Origin: Yinghuangia sp051388915
GTDB lineage: Bacteria > Actinomycetota > Actinomycetes > Streptomycetales > Streptomycetaceae
Assembly: GCF_051388915.1 (NCBI RefSeq)
Contig: NZ_JBPKBH010000016.1
Coordinates: 1-64,000, forward strand
Length of the DNA stretch: 64,000 nucleotides
Direction: 5' to 3'
Under the pieces are notes generated by a model. The model did not search any database. It saw only the letters and a list, made by a program, of their open reading frames with translations, and was not told the origin of the DNA. The first letter of the stretch is position 1. Each line of letters begins with the position of its first letter. Both the position numbers and the translations under genes were made by a program. Positions 37,306 through 45,584 of this stretch are shown here, piece by piece.

Positions 37306-37851
37306 TCAGCGCACTGCCGCGGGCCGCAGCGCCGCGGCGAGCTGCGCGAGATCCTCGAAGGTCGCGGTGCCGGTGACCATGGTCGTGACCCCGCCCTGCT
37401 CGTGGACGAGCGAGCGGTACTTGGGCCCGTCGTACGACTTCCACGGCACGCCCGCGACGTCGTACACGCCGACCGGCTTGCCGTTCTTCCCCTTGTCCTT
37501 GACGAACGCGGCGGCCGGGCCGTTGCCCTGCTCGACGGCGGCGTACTGCTCGTTCGGGTTGATGAACCCGATGTGCCAGGTGACCCGTGTCGGGTTGCGG
37601 CTGTCGTAGTCCGCGGAGGTCGGGCGCCAGCGGTCGGGCAGCCCCTGCGGCGCGAGCAGCGGGTACGGGGCCACCTGGCTCGCCTGCTGGAACTGGAGCG
37701 AGTAGTCGATCGGCCGGACCGGGTCGCGCTCGCTGTGCCGCCCGAAGATCAGCAGGGCGACCACCACGATGCCGACGACTCCCAGGGAGAGCACCATGTC
37801 CCGAACGGTTTCAAAGCCGCGCTTCTTCGCCACGACACCATGGTCCCCCAT
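37306..37851 (-). CDS. DUF4245 membrane protein
   Basis: 181 residues from the ATG at 37851 (MGDHGVVAKKRG); a GTG at 37833 directly before AKKRG, with GGGGGA upstream, is an equally good start. One N-terminal membrane helix (about 20-40, MVLSLGVVGIVVVALLIFG), then an external domain of ~130 residues typical of DUF4245 (PYPLLAPQGLPDRWRPTS, VTWHIGFINPNEQYAAVEQ). This family is regularly found near xseAB and glpX in actinobacteria. Function unknown. Divergent from the molybdate operon. Confidence 0.88.
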   Translation of the reverse strand: MGDHGVVAKKRGFETVRDMVLSLGVVGIVVVALLIFGRHSERDPVRPIDYSLQFQQASQVAPYPLLAPQGLPDRWRPTSADYDSRNPTRVTWHIGFINPNEQYAAVEQGNGPAAAFVKDKGKNGKPVGVYDVAGVPWKSYDGPKYRSLVHEQGGVTTMVTGTATFEDLAQLAAALRPAAVR

Positions 37852-37885
37852 GACGCGCCGTGCTTGGCACCGACCCCCTTGACCT

Positions 37886-37928
37886 TCGCATATGCAAGGC
37901 AATAAGACACTGAACCTTGCATATGCAA
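37886..37928. promoter_or_regulatory. Pair of palindromic operator-like sites before the molybdate operon
   Basis: Site one is tcgcatatgcaa (37886-37897), site two ttgcatatgcaa (37917-37928, a perfect palindrome). Their centres are 31 bases apart, three helical turns. Together they also form a perfect 12-bp inverted repeat (gcatatgcaagg at 37888-37899 and ccttgcatatgc at 37915-37926). Site two overlaps the expected -35 position of the mop promoter, a layout typical of repression. Confidence 0.7.
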
Positions 37929-37941
37929 ACCATGAATGGAG

Positions 37942-37947
37942 TAGTGT
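37942..37947 (+). promoter_or_regulatory. Candidate -10 box of the mop-modABC operon
   Basis: TAGTGT seven bases before the ATG at 37955. TTGCAT within palindromic site two lies 19 bases upstream and could serve as the -35 box. No Shine-Dalgarno sequence, so the transcript is probably leaderless. Confidence 0.5.
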
Positions 37948-37954
37948 CCCGCTC

Positions 37955-38359
37955 ATGCCCACCTACCGCATGGGCCGGGTCGCGCAGCTTCTCGGCGTGA
38001 GCCCGGACACCGCCCGCCGCTGGGCCGACTCGGGGCGCCTGACGACGTCCCGCGACGAGCACGGCCACCGGGTGGTCGAAGGCGCGGCGCTCGCCGCGTT
38101 CGCGGTCGCCCTCGCCGAGGACGCGTCCGCGGGTGCCGTCGAGCACCCGCGTGCCTCCTCGGCCCGCAATTCCTTCCCCGGCATCGTCACCAAGGTCATC
38201 CTGGGCGACGTCGCGGCACAGGTGGAGATCCAGGCGGGGCCGCACCGAGTGGTGTCCCTGCTGACCCGGGAAGCCGTCGAAGAGCTGGGCCTCGCGCCCG
38301 GCGTGGAGGCGGTCGCCTCGGTCAAGTCGACCAACGTGACCGTGGAGTTGACGACGTGA
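37955..38359 (+). CDS. Helix-turn-helix protein with Mop (molybdate-binding TOBE) domain
   Basis: 134 residues. Residues ~4-45 are a MerR/excisionase-like helix-turn-helix (MGRVAQLLGVSPDTARRWAD); residues ~70-134 are a Mop domain (NSFPGIVTKVILGDVAAQVE ... VSLLTREAVEELGL ... SVKSTNVTVEL), which binds molybdate or tungstate. This makes it a good candidate for a one-component molybdate sensor. It is the first gene of a GTGA-coupled operon with modABC, and the palindromic sites just upstream are the obvious candidate targets. Regulation is inferred, not shown. Confidence 0.9.
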   Translation: MPTYRMGRVAQLLGVSPDTARRWADSGRLTTSRDEHGHRVVEGAALAAFAVALAEDASAGAVEHPRASSARNSFPGIVTKVILGDVAAQVEIQAGPHRVVSLLTREAVEELGLAPGVEAVASVKSTNVTVELTT

Positions 38360-39177
38360 GAACGCTTCGTCGCGCATCGGCACCGATAGCCGTCGCGACC
38401 ACCACGGTGCTGCTGCTCGCGGGCTGCGGCGGCGGCGACGAGGACGGCGGCAACGGGAGCGGTGCCTCCGGCGTCCCGCAGGCGTCCGGCGGCGCCGGCT
38501 CCGCCAAGTCGCCGTCGAGCATCACCGTGCTGGCCGCGGCGTCGCTGACCGGCGCCTTCAACGAGGCGAAGGAGGCGTACACCAAGGCGAACAAGGACCA
38601 GGACGTCAAGTTCTCGTTCGCCGGGTCGCAGGAACTCGCCGCCCAAGTGAGGCAGGGCGCCCCCGCGGACGTCGTCGCGACCGCGGACACCAAGACCATG
38701 GACGGCCTCGCCGCCGAGGTGAACAGCCCGAAACTGTTCGCGAGGAACAAGCTGACGATCGTGGTCGCGCCGGGCAACCCGAGGAACGTCAGGACGCTCG
38801 CCGACCTCGCGCGCGGCGATCTCACGGTGGTGCTGGCCGGACCGACCGTGCCGGTCGGGCGGTACGCGCGCGACTCGCTGGCCAAGGCCGGGGTCGACAT
38901 CGAGCCGAAGTCCGAGGAGACGGACGTCAAGGCGGTCCTGACCCGGGTGCGGATGGGCGAGGCCGACGCCGGCATCGTCTACACGACCGACGCGAAGTCC
39001 GCGGGCGACGCGGTCGCGTCGGTGGACATTCCGGACGAGTTCAACGTGGTCGCGTCCTACCCTGTGGCTGTGATCAAGGACAGCAGGCAGCAGGGCCCCG
39101 CCGCGGCGTTCACGCAGTGGCTGCTGACGCCGGAGGCCCAGGAGATCCTGAAGAAGTACGGCTTCGCAGCCCCGTGA
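38356..39177 (+). CDS. modA: Molybdate ABC transporter substrate-binding lipoprotein ModA
   Basis: 273 residues. Type II signal peptide with lipobox LAGC, then a Gly/Ser/Asp-rich linker. The ModA fold is recognisable from ITVLAAASLTGAF, FAGSQELAAQVRQGAPADVV, NKLTIVVAPGNP, GRYARDSL and GEADAGIVYTTDA. It captures molybdate (or tungstate) outside the membrane and passes it to ModB. GTG start overlapping the preceding stop as GTGA. Confidence 0.95.
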   Translation: MRTLRRASAPIAVATTTVLLLAGCGGGDEDGGNGSGASGVPQASGGAGSAKSPSSITVLAAASLTGAFNEAKEAYTKANKDQDVKFSFAGSQELAAQVRQGAPADVVATADTKTMDGLAAEVNSPKLFARNKLTIVVAPGNPRNVRTLADLARGDLTVVLAGPTVPVGRYARDSLAKAGVDIEPKSEETDVKAVLTRVRMGEADAGIVYTTDAKSAGDAVASVDIPDEFNVVASYPVAVIKDSRQQGPAAAFTQWLLTPEAQEILKKYGFAAP

Positions 39178-40091
39178 GCCGCGGACGCCGGAGCACCGGG
39201 CAGGCCGCCGGCCCTGCGGGCACGGCCGGAAGCGGCCTGCCCGCGGGTGCGACCGCACCGCTCGCGGGACGCCCGGTGCCGCGCGCACCACGCACGCGGG
39301 TTCCCCTGCTGCTGTGGGTCCCCGCGGCGGCGGGGCTCGCGTTCGTGGTGCTGCCGCTGATCGGTTTGCTGTGGCGGGCTCCGTGGCAGTCCGTCCCGGA
39401 CCGGCTCGGCGACCCCGCGGTACGCACCGCGCTGCGCCTGTCGTTGCAGTGCTCGTTCGGCGCACTGGCCATCAGCCTGGTCCTCGGCGTACCGCTGGCC
39501 TGGCTGTTCGCGCGCGTCGACTTCCCCGGCAAGTCGCTGCTGCGGGCGCTGGTGCTGCTGCCGCTGGTGCTGCCGCCGGTCGTCGGCGGTGTCGCTCTGC
39601 TGCTGGCGTTCGGGCGCAGGGGGCTGCTCGGCCCGTGGCTGGAGTCGATGGGCGTACGACTCACGTTCTCGATGACCGGCGCGATGCTCGCGGGCGCGTT
39701 CGTCGCGCTGCCGTTCCTCGTGCTGTCGGTCGAGGGCGCGATCGCCGGGCTCGACCGGCGGTACGAGGAGACCGCGGCGACCCTCGGCGCGGGTCCGCTG
39801 CGCGTCTTCGCGACCGTGACGCTGCCGCTGATCGCCCCCGGGCTCGCCGCGGGCGCGGCCCTCGCCTGGGCGCGCGCGCTCGGGGAGTTCGGTGCCACGA
39901 TCACCTTCGCGGGCAACCTCCCCGGCGAGACCCAGACGCTCCCGCTGGCGGTCTACCTGATGCTCCAGGACGACCCGGACACCGCGGTCGCGGTCAGCCT
40001 GCTGTTGCTGGTGGTGTCGGTCGTGGTGCTCGTCGCGCTGCGCGGCCGGTGGCTGTCACCGGCCCGGGGACGGAAGGGGGGCGGGGCGTGA
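39174..40091 (+). CDS. modB: Molybdate ABC transporter permease ModB
   Basis: 305 residues. A ~40-residue Ala/Gly/Arg/Pro leader precedes the first of about six membrane helices. The EAA loop is ETAATLGAGPLRVFATVTLPL and the permease signature continues ALGEFGATITFAGNLPGETQT, which is characteristic of molybdate permeases. GTG start, GTGA overlap with modA. Confidence 0.95.
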   Translation: MSRGRRSTGQAAGPAGTAGSGLPAGATAPLAGRPVPRAPRTRVPLLLWVPAAAGLAFVVLPLIGLLWRAPWQSVPDRLGDPAVRTALRLSLQCSFGALAISLVLGVPLAWLFARVDFPGKSLLRALVLLPLVLPPVVGGVALLLAFGRRGLLGPWLESMGVRLTFSMTGAMLAGAFVALPFLVLSVEGAIAGLDRRYEETAATLGAGPLRVFATVTLPLIAPGLAAGAALAWARALGEFGATITFAGNLPGETQTLPLAVYLMLQDDPDTAVAVSLLLLVVSVVVLVALRGRWLSPARGRKGGGA

Positions 40092-40183
40092 GCGAGCACG
40101 ACGAGCCGGGTGTGAGCGAGCGCAAGAAGCCCGGCGGGAGCGAGCACGAGAAGCCCGGCGGGAGCGACGGCGACAAGCCGGGC
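40088..40183. repeat. 24-bp in-frame tandem repeat at the modC start
   Basis: Four units of 24 bases starting at 40088, 40112, 40136 and 40160, each beginning g[tg]gagcga. The first unit includes the start codon itself. It encodes charged Ser-Glu-x-x-x-Pro-Gly-Gly repeats. Confidence 0.88.
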
Positions 40184-41227
40184 ACCACCGCGGTCCCGAC
40201 CGCGCTGACCGCCCGCACCGAGGGCCTGATCACCGCCGAACTCACCGTCGGCGCGGGCGAGGTCGTCGCGGTCGTCGGGCCGAACGGCGCCGGGAAGTCC
40301 ACCCTGCTGCGCGCCCTCGCCGGGCTGCCCGGTCCGGCGCGCGCCGCGGTCGCGATCGACGGCACGGACGTCGGCGCCCTCCCCCCGCACCGCCGCCGCA
40401 TCGGCTATGTGCCGCAGGACGGCGCCCTGTTCCCGCACCTGAACGCGGCCCGCAACGTGGCGTACGGCCTGCGCGGACGCGGCCTGAGCCGCCATCAGAT
40501 GCGCGACACCGCGCACGACTGGCTCACACGACTGGGCCTGGGCGACCTCGCGTCACGACGCCCCGGCCAGATGTCCGGCGGCCAGCAGCAGCGCGTCGCC
40601 CTGGCCCGCGCGCTCGCCCCCGAGCCGCGCCTGCTGCTGCTCGACGAGCCGCTGGCCGCGCTGGACGTCGAGACGCGGGCGTCCGTACGGCACACGCTGC
40701 GCGGCCACTTGGGGCCATACGACGGTGCCTGCCTCATCGTGACGCACGATCCGGTCGACGCCCTGAGCCTGGCCGACCGCATGCTCGTGATCGAGGCCGG
40801 GCACATCGTGCAGGACGCGCCCGCGGTGGCGGTGACCCGCGCCCCGCGGTCCGCGTGGGTCGCGCGGATGCTGGGGCTGAACGCGTACGAGGGCGACGGC
40901 GGCCCCGAGGGCGTCCGCCTTCCCGGCGGGCACACCCTCGTCGGCGCCGACCCGGTGCCGCACGGGCCGGTCCTGGTGACGGTGCACCCCGACCACGTGA
41001 CGCTGTACCGGGACCCTCCGGGCGGCAGCGCGCGCAACCGCTGGCACGGCGTCGTCGCGGAAGTCACCGGCACGGGGACGCGGTTGCGCGTCGCGGTGCG
41101 CGGTACGGACGGGCCGGACGTGGTCGCCGAGGTGACCGCGCGCGCCGCCGCCGAACTGGGGGTGGGCGAGGGCCTGTCGGTGTGGGTCGGGGTGAAGGCC
41201 ACCGGCGTCGCCATGACGGAGCTGTGA
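40088..41227 (+). CDS. modC: Molybdate ABC transporter ATP-binding protein ModC
   Basis: 379 residues. Walker A (VGPNGAGKSTLLRAL), signature (MSGGQQQRVALARAL), Walker B (LLLLDEPLAALDV), H-loop (LIVTHDPVDAL) and a C-terminal TOBE domain (RWHGVVAEVTGTGTRLRVAV). The N-terminus has an unusual ~31-residue leader of four octapeptide repeats (SEHDEPGV, SERKKPGG, SEHEKPGG, SDGDKPG) encoded by a 24-bp tandem repeat. GTGA overlap with modB. Last gene of the operon. Confidence 0.95.
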   Translation: MSEHDEPGVSERKKPGGSEHEKPGGSDGDKPGTTAVPTALTARTEGLITAELTVGAGEVVAVVGPNGAGKSTLLRALAGLPGPARAAVAIDGTDVGALPPHRRRIGYVPQDGALFPHLNAARNVAYGLRGRGLSRHQMRDTAHDWLTRLGLGDLASRRPGQMSGGQQQRVALARALAPEPRLLLLDEPLAALDVETRASVRHTLRGHLGPYDGACLIVTHDPVDALSLADRMLVIEAGHIVQDAPAVAVTRAPRSAWVARMLGLNAYEGDGGPEGVRLPGGHTLVGADPVPHGPVLVTVHPDHVTLYRDPPGGSARNRWHGVVAEVTGTGTRLRVAVRGTDGPDVVAEVTARAAAELGVGEGLSVWVGVKATGVAMTEL

Positions 41228-41472
41228 ACGCGGAGCGGTGAGCACGGGGCTCCGAACGCCGTTCCGCGACCGCGTTGTCCGGCCTACCTGCACCGATACG
41301 GGGTCGGGCCGATAACATCGGGGCAATCCCGTTGGAATCCGTCCGGGCCCGGGGCCGCGTCTTCCTTGTTGCAGTTGCAGCCCGCACCGAGGAGGACGAG
41401 CACGGCCACCGGGGATCAGGGCACCCCTCGTGGTCTCGGAGCGAGATTCCCCGACTGGAAAGGCCCGCCACT

Positions 41473-42504
41473 ATGACGGACCAGTCCGTACCGCCGCAGC
41501 TCGTGGTCGACCCGGAGGCTCCCGACCGGAACCTCGCGCTCGAACTCGTCCGCGTCACCGAGGCCGCCGCGATGGCCGCCGGGCGCTGGGTGGGACGAGG
41601 TGACAAGAACGGCGCCGACGGCGCGGCGGTCAAGGCCATGCGCACGCTCATCGGCACGGTGTCGATGAACGGCGTCGTGGTGATCGGCGAGGGCGAGAAG
41701 GACGACGCGCCGATGCTCTTCAACGGGGAGCGGGTCGGCGACGGCTCCGGCCCCGAGTGCGACGTCGCCGTCGACCCGGTCGACGGCACGACCCTCACCG
41801 CCAAGGGCATGAACAACGCGGTCGCCGTCATGGCGGTCGCCGAACGCGGCTCGATGTACGACCCGTCGGCCGTCTTCTACATGGAGAAGCTGGTCACCGG
41901 GCCGGAGGCGGCGGACGTCGTCGACCTCACCGCGCCGGTTGGCGAGAACATCCGCCGGGTGGCCCAGGCGAAGAACTCGGCGCCCGAGGACGTCACGGTC
42001 TGCATCCTCGACCGGCCGCGCCACGAGTCGATCGTCAAGGAGATCCGCGAGGCGGGCGCGCGCATCAAGTTCATCACCGACGGCGACGTGGCCGGCGCCA
42101 TCATGGCGGCGAAGGACGGCACCGGCGTTGACCTGCTGCTCGGCATCGGCGGAACGCCCGAGGGCATCATCGCCGCGGCGGCCATAAAGTGCATGGGCGG
42201 CGTGATCCAGGGCCGCCTGTGGCCGAAGGACGAGGCCGAGCGCCAGAAGGCGCTGGACGCCGGACACGACCTGAGCCGCGTGCTGCTGACGGACGACCTG
42301 GTCTCCGGCGACAACGTCTTCTTCGTCGCGACCGGAATCACCGACGGCGAACTCCTGCGCGGCGTCCGCTACCGGTCGAGCACCGCACTGACCTCGTCCC
42401 TGGTCATGCGCTCCAAGAGCGGCACCATCCGCAACATCGACAGCCAGCACCGCCTCGCCAAGCTCCGCGCCTACAGCGCAATCGACTTCGACCGCGCCCG
42501 CTGA
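41473..42504 (+). CDS. glpX: Class II fructose-1,6-bisphosphatase GlpX
   Basis: 343 residues. Metal and substrate motifs of the class II enzymes are intact: GEGEKDDAPML, DPVDGTTLTAKGMNNA, DGDVAGAI, GIGGTPEGIIAAAAIKCMGG, and RNIDSQHRL near the end. It hydrolyses fructose-1,6-bisphosphate to fructose-6-phosphate in gluconeogenesis. ATG with GGAAAGG nine bases upstream. Followed by its own terminator. Confidence 0.96.
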   Translation: MTDQSVPPQLVVDPEAPDRNLALELVRVTEAAAMAAGRWVGRGDKNGADGAAVKAMRTLIGTVSMNGVVVIGEGEKDDAPMLFNGERVGDGSGPECDVAVDPVDGTTLTAKGMNNAVAVMAVAERGSMYDPSAVFYMEKLVTGPEAADVVDLTAPVGENIRRVAQAKNSAPEDVTVCILDRPRHESIVKEIREAGARIKFITDGDVAGAIMAAKDGTGVDLLLGIGGTPEGIIAAAAIKCMGGVIQGRLWPKDEAERQKALDAGHDLSRVLLTDDLVSGDNVFFVATGITDGELLRGVRYRSSTALTSSLVMRSKSGTIRNIDSQHRLAKLRAYSAIDFDRAR

Positions 42505-42525
42505 CCCCTGGCAAGACTCCGATCC

Positions 42526-42565
42526 GGTCCGTCCCCCACCCTCGGGGGGCGGACCGATCGCTTTT
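42526..42565 (+). terminator. Rho-independent terminator of glpX
   Basis: A 12-bp stem with one G-U pair (ggtccgtccccc, 42526-42537; ggggggcggacc, 42544-42555), a six-base loop, and a CTTTTCC tract seven bases later. It begins 21 bases after the glpX stop. Confidence 0.82.
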
Positions 42566-42932
42566 CCGGCGGCGGCCACGCCCCACCCTGCCGCCGCCCC
42601 GCGCCCGCCGCCGGTGGCATCCGCAGGCGGCCTTGCCGGTCGCTTCACCCACGCCCCCACCTCTCACCGCGGCCCCGCGTCCATCACCGCCGGCGACGCC
42701 CGCCCCGCGGACCCCACCGAGCCCCACGTCGGCTGCCCCCACCGGACCCGCTCGCCGCCGCCCCGCGTGGTTCGCCCCTGCGACACCCCGCAGCCGGAGG
42801 CCCGTCCCCACAGCCGGAGGCCCGTCCCCACGGCCGCCGATCACGCAAAGGAATCCCGGGGATTTATCGGATTTTCCTGCTTTTCCGGGTATAGGTCTGC
42901 GGCAGCGTCGTCGACCACCCCAGGAGCCGCGG
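42566..42932. other. Intergenic region before the MFS gene, with an exact 20-bp tandem duplication
   Basis: 367 bases, cytosine-rich on this strand. The 20-base sequence cagccggaggcccgtcccca occurs twice in direct succession (42791-42810, 42811-42830). After 42840 the composition becomes less GC-rich (ggatttatcggattttcctg), likely the promoter of the transporter gene. No gene seen. Confidence 0.7.
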
Positions 42933-44972
42933 ATGAGCGCGCCCGTGAAGGCTGCTGACGCTCCCGCGTCCGCGCCGCAGGAGCAGAAGCTCTGGCTGAT
43001 CTTCACCGGGCTCATGCTCGGCATGCTCGTCGCGGCGCTGGACCAGACGATCGTGTCGACCGCGCTGCCGACCATCGTCGGGGACCTCGGCGGGCTCGAC
43101 CACCTGTCGTGGGTGGTGACCGCGTACCTCCTGGCGTCCACCGTGAGCACCCCGCTGTGGGGGAAGCTCGGCGACCTGGTCGGCCGGAAACGGCTGTTCC
43201 AGGCGTCCATCGTGATCTTCCTGATCGGCTCGGCGCTGTGCGGGATCGCGCAGAACATGCCCGAGCTGATCGCGTTCCGCGGTCTGCAAGGCCTCGGTGG
43301 CGGCGGGCTCATGGTGCTGTCCCAGGCGATCATCGGCGACGTCGTCCCGCCGCGTGAACGCGGGCGCTACACCGGGCTGTTCGGCGCCGTCTTCGGTGTG
43401 ACGAGTGTCGCCGGGCCGCTGCTCGGCGGATTCTTTGTGGACAACCTGACGTGGCGCTGGGTCTTCTACATCAACCTCCCGATCGGCGCGATCGCGCTGG
43501 TGGTCATCGCCTTCGCGCTGCACACCCACGAGGTGCGCAAGCGACCCACGATCGACTACTGGGGCATCGCGCTGCTCGCCTCCGCGACGACCTGCCTGGT
43601 GCTGCTCAGCACGTTCGGCGGGTCGATGTACCCGTGGCTCTCGGCGGAGATCCTCGGGCTCGGGGCCGCCGCCGTGGTGCTGGTCGGGGCGTTCATCATG
43701 GTGGAACTCAAGGCCGCCGAACCGGTGTTGCCGCTGCACCTCTTCCGGCAGCCGATCTTCAGCACCACGTCGGCGATCGGCTTCGTGGTCGGCTTCGCGA
43801 TGATGGGCGCGCTCAGCTTCCTGCCGCTGTTCATGCAGGTGGTGAACGGCACGTCCGCCACCGAGTCGGGACTGCGCCTGCTGCCCATGATGGTCGGCCT
43901 GCTCATCACCTCGATCGGCAGCGGCCAACTGATCACCCGCTGGGGGCACTACAAGATCTTCCCCATCGTGGGCACCGCGGTGATGGCCGTCGGCATGTTC
44001 CTGCTGTCGCGCATGGACGAGTACACCACCACGGCCGCGTCCAGCCTCTACATGCTGGTGTTCGGCATGGGCCTCGGGCTGGTCATGCAGGTGATCGTGC
44101 TCGCCGTGCAGAACTCGGTGGACTACAAGGACCTCGGCGTCGCCACCTCCGGCGCGACGTTCTTCCGGTCCATCGGCGGCTCGTTCGGCGTGGCGATCTT
44201 CGGCTCGGTCTTCAACTCGCGGCTCACCGACAACCTCGACAACGCGACCGGCCCGCAACTCCCGCCGGGCGTCGACCCCGAGTCGGTCGGGTCCAGCCCG
44301 GACGCGCTGAGGGCCCTGCCCCCGGACACCCGCCAGGGGTTCGTGCACGCGTACGCGAACGCCCTCCAGGACGTGTTCCTCATCGCCTCCGTCGTGGTGA
44401 TCCTGGCGTTCCTGCTCAGCCTCCTGCTCAAGGAGATCCCGCTGCGCCGGACCACCGAGGCGTCCGACGCGCTCGACCCCTACCGTCCGACGGCCCGCAC
44501 GTCGGTGGAGGAAGTCGAGCGCGCCATGACGCAGTTGGTGCACCGCGAGAACGGCTGGACGCGGTACGAGCGCATGATCGACCGCGCGGGCCTGGCCATC
44601 TCCGTGCCCTGCGCGTTCGGCCTCGTGCAGCTCGACCGCTTCGGGCCGGTGGCGGACGCGGAACTGGCCCGGAAGATCCACGAACCGCTCGACTCGGTGC
44701 GCAAATACGGCGCGGAGCTGGTGGCCGCCGGGCAGGTCCGTACCGACGACCAGGGCCGCCTCGCGCTCACCCCGGCCGGCGCCGCGGTGGTCGAGCGGCT
44801 CGTGGAGGCGCGCCGCGAACTGCTCGGCGACGTGATCGCGGACCTGTCCCCCGAGCAGAACGCGGAACTGACCGAGCTGTTGCAGCGATTGGCCCGGCTG
44901 ACGACGGACACCCCGCACGACCATCTGGTGGGCGAGGCGGCGAAGCGGGAGGCCGCGCGGCGCGGTGCCTGA
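42933..44972 (+). CDS. DHA2-type MFS multidrug exporter fused to a C-terminal MarR-like winged helix
   Basis: 679 residues, ATG with AGGAG eight bases upstream. Residues ~20-505 are a 14-helix drug:proton antiporter (LDQTIVSTALPTIVGDLGG, RKRLFQASIVIFLIGSALC, FRGLQGLGGGGLMVLSQAI). Residues ~520-670 are not membrane-embedded and look like a MarR winged helix (GLVQLDRFGPVADAELARKI, then a wing region QVRTDDQGRLALTPAGAAVV). A pump joined to a ligand-binding regulator-type domain is unusual; it could gate transport or bind DNA near the membrane. No resistance substrate can be inferred. Confidence 0.9.
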   Translation: MSAPVKAADAPASAPQEQKLWLIFTGLMLGMLVAALDQTIVSTALPTIVGDLGGLDHLSWVVTAYLLASTVSTPLWGKLGDLVGRKRLFQASIVIFLIGSALCGIAQNMPELIAFRGLQGLGGGGLMVLSQAIIGDVVPPRERGRYTGLFGAVFGVTSVAGPLLGGFFVDNLTWRWVFYINLPIGAIALVVIAFALHTHEVRKRPTIDYWGIALLASATTCLVLLSTFGGSMYPWLSAEILGLGAAAVVLVGAFIMVELKAAEPVLPLHLFRQPIFSTTSAIGFVVGFAMMGALSFLPLFMQVVNGTSATESGLRLLPMMVGLLITSIGSGQLITRWGHYKIFPIVGTAVMAVGMFLLSRMDEYTTTAASSLYMLVFGMGLGLVMQVIVLAVQNSVDYKDLGVATSGATFFRSIGGSFGVAIFGSVFNSRLTDNLDNATGPQLPPGVDPESVGSSPDALRALPPDTRQGFVHAYANALQDVFLIASVVVILAFLLSLLLKEIPLRRTTEASDALDPYRPTARTSVEEVERAMTQLVHRENGWTRYERMIDRAGLAISVPCAFGLVQLDRFGPVADAELARKIHEPLDSVRKYGAELVAAGQVRTDDQGRLALTPAGAAVVERLVEARRELLGDVIADLSPEQNAELTELLQRLARLTTDTPHDHLVGEAAKREAARRGA

Positions 44973-45001
44973 CGGGCGGCGCAGTGCCTGACGGGCGGCG
45001 C
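44965..45001. repeat. 19-bp direct repeat across the MFS stop codon
   Basis: The 18-base sequence gtgcctgacgggcggcgc occurs at 44965-44982 and 44984-45001. The first copy contains the stop codon of the MFS gene. Confidence 0.8.
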
Positions 45002-45098
45002 GCGGCCACGTGCGCTGCGGTGTGCGCAAGCGGTGCGCGGGGGTGCGCGGAAACCGGCGAGCCGGGCGCGGAGTGCGCGAGGGGGCAGCGCGCGGAGG

Positions 45099-45443
45099 TC
45101 AGCGGCCGGCGGCCCGACGCCCGCCGCGGCGGCGTCGGCGGCGGGCGATCGCCCGGCGTTCCTCCAGGGTCAATCCGCCCCGCACGCCCGCGGCTTCGCC
45201 TTCGGCGTCGGTGGCGGCCAGGGCCTCGTCCCGGCACTCGACGAGGACGGCGCAGCGCGCGCATATGCGCTTGGCGTCCTCCTCACGGCCGATCCGTGCG
45301 ACGGCGGGCTCTTCGGGTATGTCGAGGAACAGGCGCAGCTCCGACCGGCAGGCACCGGTCGCCGGGGGGATCCAGGCGGACGAGCGTAGAGCCGTTTCGG
45401 CGACGTCCTGGAGGGTGGAGGGCAGATCGCTCGGATCGGGCAC
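45099..45443 (-). CDS. WhiB-family iron-sulfur transcription factor (Wbl)
   Basis: 114 residues from the GTG at 45443, which has AGGAG seven bases upstream; the frame extends five codons further but that would use up the ribosome binding site. Four cysteines C32, C61, C64 and C70 fit the Wbl pattern C-xn-C-x2-C-x5-C and would bind a [4Fe-4S] cluster. The turn motif is GVRGG instead of the usual GVWGG, and a strongly basic Arg-rich tail follows. Wbl proteins act with the principal sigma factor in redox sensing or development. Position next to glpX resembles wblI of Streptomyces as I remember it. Confidence 0.9.
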   Translation of the reverse strand: MPDPSDLPSTLQDVAETALRSSAWIPPATGACRSELRLFLDIPEEPAVARIGREEDAKRICARCAVLVECRDEALAATDAEGEAAGVRGGLTLEERRAIARRRRRRGGRRAAGR

Positions 45444-45584
45444 GTTTGATCTCCTCACAGGGTAGGCGTGTCGTACGTCCCACCATGCGAGTACCCGTCC
45501 AAATCCCGGTACATGCCGCGCATCACGACAACTGACGGGAAAGCAACACCCTTGAAACGCCCACGAAATGGCGGGATTCCGACG

